A stretch of 64,000 nucleotides of DNA. It comes from Leptospirales bacterium. GTDB lineage: Bacteria; Spirochaetota; Leptospiria; Leptospirales; Leptonemataceae. The stretch's first letter is position 1, and the number at the start of each line of letters is the position of its first letter. The stretch is from the NCBI GenBank assembly GCA_019694685.1, contig JAIBBM010000005.1, forward strand, positions 62,001 to 126,000. The letters run 5' to 3'. Below, piece by piece: positions 58,885 to 64,000 of this stretch. The translations under genes were made by a program, and so were the position numbers. A model generated the notes under the pieces. That model saw only the letters and a program-made list of their open reading frames with translations. It did no database searches and was not told the origin of the DNA.

Positions 58885-59550
58885 TCAGTCCCATTTAATA
58901 TTTTCAAGAGCTCGCTGAGCTTCGCGCTTGGTAGAAGTAGGGAACCTGGACTGAATCACTCTCATCAAAGGAACAAACGATCTACGATCGCGAAGGCTTC
59001 CCAGAGAACGAATGATCGCAGTGGCTACAGTGACGTTGTCTGCCTGGGGACCACGCTCCAGTTCGCTGTTGAGTGCAGCCACCAGTTCAGTAGTCGCACC
59101 CGCCGCATCTTTGTAGAAACGAGACAAGGCGCGCGCACATGCCAGGCGAACTTCTTCATGAGAATCTTCTTTGACCACTTTGCCCAGAGGCTGGATGAGT
59201 CTTTCGCTTTCAGGCAAATCTGAGAAACGAGCCAGCGCCTGGCAGGCTGCTTCCCTGAGAATGTGATGATCTGCAGTTTGCGTCTGCGGTGCCAGAGATC
59301 CTAAAATCGGATTGTAAATGCTGGAAGGAGCGACGTTCTTGTTGTTCACAAGTTCGCGGGAGAGCTCTCCCAGTCTAGAAACAGCGCAGCTCTTGTCTTC
59401 GAGGCGAACCTTTGGATCTGACAACTGCTTTGCAATTTCGTCCACTCCTGTTACCGGAATGCGGTTGAAAATGTAGCAAGTGGAGTCCTGCGCAAATGCA
59501 GGAGCTGTAAGCGCAAATAAAAGCGCCGCTGAAAGAATAAAACGAATCAT
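58885..59550 (-). CDS. Exported HEAT-repeat protein
   Basis: This 221-residue protein has a signal peptide cut near A-P-A-F-A-Q. The mature part has about four HEAT/PBS-lyase-like helical repeats (about 55-215; e.g. R-E-A-A-C-Q-A-L-A-R-F, V-R-L-A-C-A-R-A-L-S-R-F), forming a binding solenoid in the periplasm. ATG 59550 overlaps the stop of the HAMP protein (ATGA, 59547). It terminates at the hairpin at 58817-58839. Partner unknown. Confidence 0.78.
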   Translation of the reverse strand: MIRFILSAALLFALTAPAFAQDSTCYIFNRIPVTGVDEIAKQLSDPKVRLEDKSCAVSRLGELSRELVNNKNVAPSSIYNPILGSLAPQTQTADHHILREAACQALARFSDLPESERLIQPLGKVVKEDSHEEVRLACARALSRFYKDAAGATTELVAALNSELERGPQADNVTVATAIIRSLGSLRDRRSFVPLMRVIQSRFPTSTKREAQRALENIKWD

Positions 59551-60047
59551 TTGACCCTCTTCTCTATGACCTCGTTCAACAGTTCTGCAAGATCCTGGAA
59601 CTGGTCCGACTTACGAATGCGAATTGCTTTGGGCTTTCCGCCCTCCGCGAGATCTTTCAGGCTCACCTTGATGTTATGGATGGGGCCTGCCATACTGTGC
59701 GAATAGAACAGACTGAAGACTACGATGATGATCAGATTGAGGAGACTGATGAAAAGAATCGGTTTCCAGAAAAGCTCAAATGCATTGTACGTTTTGCCAG
59801 GTACCGGAGTTTCCACGAAGGTTCCGTCTGGCTGAGGAATGCGTTTGATTTCCATGCTATGAAGTACGCCCGCATCCGGGAGTAGATCGTATGGGTTTTC
59901 GAACAATACCGCAAGCACACCGAGAGTGGCAACGGTTACCAGGACAATCACGAGCGCGAAACGCGCCATGAATTGATTCTGGAATGATTTATCGATGTAA
60001 TAGCGCCAGCGCTTGCTGATGTTCTTCTGTTCTTCTTCCACGTGCAT
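59547..60047 (-). CDS. Two-span membrane protein with HAMP domain, no output domain
   Basis: This 166-residue protein has one span near residues 29-47, a small periplasmic loop of about 50 residues, a second span (about 92-112) and a HAMP domain (about 112-160: S-H-S-M-A-G-P-I-H-N-I, L-A-E-L-L-N-E). Nothing follows HAMP, so it lacks kinase, cyclase or receptor output. It may pass a signal to a separate protein or be structural. Start is uncertain: GGGGGAG directly precedes ATG 60047, and its best-spaced partner is GTG 60041; GTG 60056 is also possible. ATGA links it to the HEAT-repeat gene. Confidence 0.75.
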   Translation of the reverse strand: MHVEEEQKNISKRWRYYIDKSFQNQFMARFALVIVLVTVATLGVLAVLFENPYDLLPDAGVLHSMEIKRIPQPDGTFVETPVPGKTYNAFELFWKPILFISLLNLIIIVVFSLFYSHSMAGPIHNIKVSLKDLAEGGKPKAIRIRKSDQFQDLAELLNEVIEKRVK

Positions 60048-60151
60048 CTCCCCCACGAGATTCCGGTCTTTTCCAGGGTACTGTCAATCAATTTTCGGCA
60101 ACCAGCCTCCCGGAATCGAGAGGAGGCTGCGGCGAAAACCGAATGGGATCA

Positions 60152-63100
60152 TCAATAAAACAGAGAGTGAATCTTTTCCTGACCGAGGACAGAACTCCAC
60201 ACCTGCTTGCCCGCACTGTCCAGGATGCGGACTTCCTGACCGTCCACAAGAACGACACGTCCATCACCCAGAAGTGCAGCAGATTGAATGGCTTCTCCAT
60301 TTCGCTCCGCCTTCTTGTCACCATCGGGATCAAACTGAATTACTTTAGTGGAGGAGTATGCTAAAAACCCTGTGCTTGCGACAGAAAGGTGATCCACCCC
60401 ACGACCGACTGGAATGCTTTTCACTTTAGATAACGCAGCATCGTAAATGACCAGCTCTCCTGGAACCAGAACCAGAGTCAGTAGTCCGGATGCAGCTACA
60501 GTGATCACGCCACCTTTCACTGCGACGGATTTCTCTACTGCAAGTTTATCGTTCAAGCGCTCCAGATTGTTCCCGCGCAGACGATAGACGACTCCGCCCG
60601 CGAGAAAGAATCGAACCTGCTCCGGTGCCACCACCGCGATGCGATCTGTGAGAGAATAGAGAGACGCAGAACCTTTCGGGCCAACCGCAAGCAATCTATC
60701 TGAATCTGCCAGGAGCTTTGCGCCAGCTTCTGCACGCAGAGTTCCCAGATCACTTCCATTGTCTGGATCGAGAATGTGAATCGTCTCTCCCTCCAGAGAG
60801 AAGATCGCCTGCGATGCGGCCAGAGAAGTCACAGGCTTGTCAAAGAAACGGCGCCATACTACGCGACGGCTTCCGGATTCGTACGCCTGGATGCTCTTGT
60901 TTTCAGACGTAATGACCAGGTTCTGGTAGAGAACAGGAGTCAGAATCTTTGCAGTTCCACCGTACGGAACGAGAACAGGTACGCTCGATCCTTCCAGTTT
61001 AGCCAGGCGTTCGCGAGATACTTTCGCATTCGCAGACGCTGGATACTTGCGAAGGATAGTTTTGTGGATTTCTTTGATTCTGTTTGCGAGTTCAGGACTT
61101 CTGGACTGCTCATATTTCTTTTCTAGAATCTTTGCGTGCGCAGCGAGATCTGCAGGATCATCCCTTTCTTTGCGAGCCTGAAGAATTTCTTTTTCAGCTT
61201 TGTCCAGGTCACCGCGTGAATAGTGAATGTACGCCAGATGGTAGTGCGGTTCCGGATAATCCGGATTCTTTGTGGCCAGATCTTCAAATATCTTCTGCGC
61301 CTGATCGAGCATATTGTCATTGAACTGCATCATGCCCACATTGAGATGAGCAAGCTCAGATTTCTGGGCCATGGCTTCTTCGAAATCAGCGCGCGCAACG
61401 TCGCGTTCGCCTGACTGATAACGCGCAACACCACGAGCGATCTTTGCTTCTACAAAATCAGGTCTGTAGATGAGCGACCTGTTGAAGTATTCCACTGCGG
61501 GCTTGTACGATTTTGCGCGAAGATCAATGATCCCGAGTTTGTAAAGAGAGTAGTATGCTTCTTCATGCTGCTCCAGAATCTTTTCAAACCCCGCCTTCGC
61601 GCGATCTGTTTCGCCCAGAGTGAGGTAGTATGTGAACACTGCCTCTGTCAGCTCGAGATCTTCCGGGCGTTTTTCAGCCGCATCATTGAGCGCACGAATG
61701 GCCTCTTCCTTGCGACCCAGTTCCATCTTGCACGAAGCAATCTTCACTAGAATCAAGGACTTATTCCACCTGGAATACACCTGCTCGTAGAGAGGAAGCG
61801 CTTCATCGAACCTTCCACGATTGTAGAGATCTTCTGCTCTCTTGAGTCCTGGAAGAAGAGGTGCGTGTGCGATGTTATCTTCAACGATTGAAAGAGCCTC
61901 GTCCACGCCCTGCACTTCTGCCAGATCCTTTGACTTCTTAAATAGAGTGCGCGCCTGATCGTACTGTTCTCTCTTGTTTGCGTCTACACCTTGCTTATAG
62001 TAGAGAGAAGCAAGGCGGGTGCGCACAGCCGTATCATCGGGGCGTTCTTTGAGCAATTTGCTGTAATAGTCTTCCGCTTCTTTTGGGTTTTCCTCTTCCT
62101 TGAGACGACCGAGTTCCACGGCCCGGGCAGGATTGCTTTTTGCGATCGCAGCCACCTTCGCGCTGTAGGAGTCTGCATCCGCTTTCTTTCCCTGTGCGCG
62201 ATACACTTTTACAAGGCCAACCATGGCAGCTGTGTTCTCTGGATCGAGAGCCAGGCTTTTTTTGAATTGAGCTTCTGCTGCGGGGAATGCTCTCTTTTCA
62301 AATTCAGCGCGACCAATGGAGTTTGTGACTACAGGCAAATCGGTTCTGATTTTGAGCGCGGTATTGTAGTCCGCGATTGCTTTGTCGAACTTGCGTGCGC
62401 GAAAATTCTTATCTCCGAGATCCAGGGCGCGATACACTCCAACCAGTTGTTTCCCCTTTTGGAGATCCGCATTCTGTGGATCCTGTGCCAGAGCATTCTG
62501 GAATTCGCGCTCCGCGTCCGAATAACGTCCGTCGTCCAGGTAGGCAAACGCAAGGTTGATTCTGGCAGGAACATAGTTTGGCTGCAAAGTCAGTGAGCGA
62601 TGATACGCTTCAATTGCCTGCTTTTTCAGGCCCTGATCTGCATGAATGGAGCCCAGACGATTGTAGAGCTCTGCATTGCCCGGCGATTTTTTGATTTCAC
62701 CGCGAATGATCTTCTCTGCTTCCACATGTTTGCCCTGCTTTTGCAGCGCGCTCGAAAGAAGTAGTAGCCCGTCTGTATTTTCAGGCTGAAGCTTCAACAT
62801 TTGCTGAAGATCCTGTTGTGCCGCAGGATACTGAGAAAGCGCATAACGGCAAGATCCAGCCAGATACCACGGAGCCGTGGATGTGGGAGATTCCTTCTTT
62901 GCTTCATCGAACTTAGTCAAAGCATCCGCAAATCGTTTCTGACGAAAGAGAGCGTTGCCTTCTTCCAATAATTTTGCAGTCTTGCCCGCGGCAGATCCGA
63001 TCGACGCATCTCCGAGCTTCGGGTTTACTTCGCGTGCCTTTTTGAAATACATTTCGGCTTCATCGTATTTCTTGAGTTCAACGCAAACGTCTCCGAGCTG

Positions 63101-63649
63101 CAGATATGCCTGGTCACGATTTTTGAATGCAGGTTTGTCCGCTTCTTTTAAAGTGCTGTAAGCTCTGTTGTAATCTTTCATGAGCTTATAGCCAGTGCCG
63201 GCTTTGAATGCGTATAGAGGCTCTTCCGGATAGGAGTCCATCAATCGAACATAGCGAATTTGCGCCTGGTCGAGCTGACCACGCGAAGTGTAGAGCATGG
63301 CCAGAAACAGTCCCAGTTGTTCGTTCTTCGGATTCAGTTTCTCTGCTTTGAGGTAAGGTCTGAGAGCTTCTTCCTGATCTCCCAGCTTCATGAGATCATT
63401 TCCTTCCAGGAAATAACCATCAAAACTTTCTTCGAGTTGAAGACTCTTTCTCACGCTGGCGAGGGACTCTTCAAACTTTCCGTCCTGGAACTGACGATTT
63501 GCTTTGTTCAACCATTCTCTGGACTGGCGATGCGCTTCCGTATTGGCGCCAGCGTCTTCGCGAGCATTAGAAATGGTGGGTGGAGGTGCCGTGGCACAGG
63601 AAAGTGCAGTCAGTACAACTGCAGAGCCAAGGATGGATTTAAGATTCAT
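60152..63649 (-). CDS. Large TPR lipoprotein with C-terminal beta-propeller
   Basis: This 1165-residue protein has a lipoprotein signal ending L-T-A-L-S-C. About 20 tetratricopeptide repeats (residues 45-850) follow; many show the W/Y-L-G-Y-A-F-A-P pattern, such as A-L-Y-N-R-L-G-S and A-x-x-x-F-x-x-A-L. Residues about 880-1165 are beta-rich with PQQ-like propeller repeats (e.g. V-V-W-R-R-F-F, Q-V-W-S-S-V-L). TPR lipoproteins scaffold envelope complexes such as secretion or glycan machines. The ATG overlaps the stop of the partial gene upstream (ATGA). 95 bases separate it from the HAMP protein gene on the same strand. Confidence 0.85.
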   Translation of the reverse strand: MNLKSILGSAVVLTALSCATAPPPTISNAREDAGANTEAHRQSREWLNKANRQFQDGKFEESLASVRKSLQLEESFDGYFLEGNDLMKLGDQEEALRPYLKAEKLNPKNEQLGLFLAMLYTSRGQLDQAQIRYVRLMDSYPEEPLYAFKAGTGYKLMKDYNRAYSTLKEADKPAFKNRDQAYLQLGDVCVELKKYDEAEMYFKKAREVNPKLGDASIGSAAGKTAKLLEEGNALFRQKRFADALTKFDEAKKESPTSTAPWYLAGSCRYALSQYPAAQQDLQQMLKLQPENTDGLLLLSSALQKQGKHVEAEKIIRGEIKKSPGNAELYNRLGSIHADQGLKKQAIEAYHRSLTLQPNYVPARINLAFAYLDDGRYSDAEREFQNALAQDPQNADLQKGKQLVGVYRALDLGDKNFRARKFDKAIADYNTALKIRTDLPVVTNSIGRAEFEKRAFPAAEAQFKKSLALDPENTAAMVGLVKVYRAQGKKADADSYSAKVAAIAKSNPARAVELGRLKEEENPKEAEDYYSKLLKERPDDTAVRTRLASLYYKQGVDANKREQYDQARTLFKKSKDLAEVQGVDEALSIVEDNIAHAPLLPGLKRAEDLYNRGRFDEALPLYEQVYSRWNKSLILVKIASCKMELGRKEEAIRALNDAAEKRPEDLELTEAVFTYYLTLGETDRAKAGFEKILEQHEEAYYSLYKLGIIDLRAKSYKPAVEYFNRSLIYRPDFVEAKIARGVARYQSGERDVARADFEEAMAQKSELAHLNVGMMQFNDNMLDQAQKIFEDLATKNPDYPEPHYHLAYIHYSRGDLDKAEKEILQARKERDDPADLAAHAKILEKKYEQSRSPELANRIKEIHKTILRKYPASANAKVSRERLAKLEGSSVPVLVPYGGTAKILTPVLYQNLVITSENKSIQAYESGSRRVVWRRFFDKPVTSLAASQAIFSLEGETIHILDPDNGSDLGTLRAEAGAKLLADSDRLLAVGPKGSASLYSLTDRIAVVAPEQVRFFLAGGVVYRLRGNNLERLNDKLAVEKSVAVKGGVITVAASGLLTLVLVPGELVIYDAALSKVKSIPVGRGVDHLSVASTGFLAYSSTKVIQFDPDGDKKAERNGEAIQSAALLGDGRVVLVDGQEVRILDSAGKQVWSSVLGQEKIHSLFY

Positions 63650-64000
63650 TCTTCGTATACCCCTCGTCCGGTGCGGACATCGAGCTTCTTGATCGGCATC
63701 TGGTCTGGTCCCAGGATAACGATCTGGCCCGTAGCAGAAGGACGGAATGGTCCTTCGAAAATGGAAGTTCCATCCAGCTCAACTGTTACGATGGACTTCT
63801 TACTATTGTATTCTATAAGGATGGTTCTATCCGGCTTTTCTTTGATTGGCTGGAATGCTTTTTTGGGACCAGACATGGCAGAGCCTTTTCCGCCCTGCAC
63901 TGTGAATACATTTCCGATTCTTTCTACGAAGATAGAATCCTGATCCGAAACCCACGCAATGAACGCTGACCCTTCACTGAGTGGGAAAGAAACAGTGGTC
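63646..64000 (-). CDS. C-terminal part of a gene running in from the right edge
   Basis: The last 117 codons of a leftward gene are in the window; its start lies beyond 64000. No in-frame stop is present up to the edge. The visible piece is beta-rich, with S-F-P-L-S-E-G-S-A-F-I-A-W-V-S, T-V-E-L-D-G-T-S and I-V-I-L-G-P-D-Q-M-P-I-K-K-L-D-V-R-T-G. This looks like a jelly-roll/lectin-like module, but no family is certain. It is coupled to the TPR lipoprotein by ATGA at 63646-63649, so the two likely form one complex. Confidence 0.7.
   Translation of the reverse strand, partial: TTVSFPLSEGSAFIAWVSDQDSIFVERIGNVFTVQGGKGSAMSGPKKAFQPIKEKPDRTILIEYNSKKSIVTVELDGTSIFEGPFRPSATGQIVILGPDQMPIKKLDVRTGRGVYEE

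Noticed and set aside
1-64000. tRNA, rRNA, CRISPR array, insertion sequences, integrase, phage genes
   Set aside because: No tRNA T-loop motif in intergenic gaps, no regularly spaced repeats and no transposase or integrase motifs were seen on either strand.

Overview
The window looks like a chromosomal segment of a diderm spirochaete, most likely of the order Leptospirales (a relative of Leptospira, Leptonema or Turneriella). This is inferred from gene content: many lipoprotein signals with loose spirochaetal lipoboxes, an LruC-domain lipoprotein, small Cys-rich lipoproteins, class IIIb adenylyl cyclases fused to GAF or 7TMR-DISM sensors, a SpoIIE-type phosphatase with TPRs, a eukaryote-type UTP:glucose-1-phosphate uridylyltransferase, FGE-like and LPS/glycan genes. 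Genes are packed tightly, often with 4-base start/stop overlaps (ATGA, GTGA, TTGA, CTGA). No gap exceeds 300 bases; the longest is 178-434. I saw no rRNA, tRNA, CRISPR array, insertion sequence, integrase or phage gene.

Layout. 1-177 is the 5' end of an exported protein reading leftward. 435-8070 is a six-gene plus-strand operon for surface glycan assembly: O-antigen ligase-like protein, a GT-C-like membrane enzyme, a GtrA-methyltransferase fusion, a GtrB/Dpm1-like GT2 enzyme, a small anchored protein and a second multi-spanning membrane protein. A CPA2 antiporter follows (8181-10304), ending at a two-way terminator shared with a Cys-rich lipoprotein. 10769-16214 is a leftward cluster: Kazal-like lipoprotein, htpG, FecR-domain lipoprotein, 7TMR-DISM adenylyl cyclase. 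16307-23907 runs rightward: GAF adenylyl cyclase, DUF2505-like protein, argB (apparently with a CTG start), apt, a small exported protein, UDP-sugar pyrophosphorylase and a chemoreceptor.

23915-36533 mixes short units: TraB protein, cheD-HDOD-shikimate kinase, DUF4279 protein, FGE-like lipoprotein, SpoIIE phosphatase, class I amidotransferase-like hydrolase, endonuclease/exonuclease/phosphatase-fold enzyme, exported Cys-rich protein, and a divergent thiolase/TetR pair around a perfect palindrome. 35235-48339 holds an outer-membrane barrel candidate, a beta-propeller lipoprotein, a glutamine-synthetase-like ligase with a DedA protein, an MltF-like transglycosylase, iron-type alcohol dehydrogenase with a second amidotransferase-like hydrolase and an HDOD protein, a PrsW-PilZ fusion and an LruC-type lipoprotein. 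48471-53305 contains alr, a tiny basic protein, a PglF/CapD-type nucleotide-sugar dehydratase, another GT-C-like protein and a zinc-ribbon protein.

53360-58806 is a rightward operon: a pseudo-hydrolase, a MazG-like enzyme, three small lipoproteins (two with Asp/Lys-rich tails), a TonB-dependent receptor and a Cys-rich lipoprotein. This is the most system-like and least explained block. 58885-64000 is a leftward group ending at a terminator: a partial gene, a 1165-residue TPR/propeller lipoprotein, a HAMP protein without output domain, and a HEAT-repeat exported protein. Themes across the window are envelope glycans, cyclic-nucleotide and phosphatase signalling, and outer-membrane transport.
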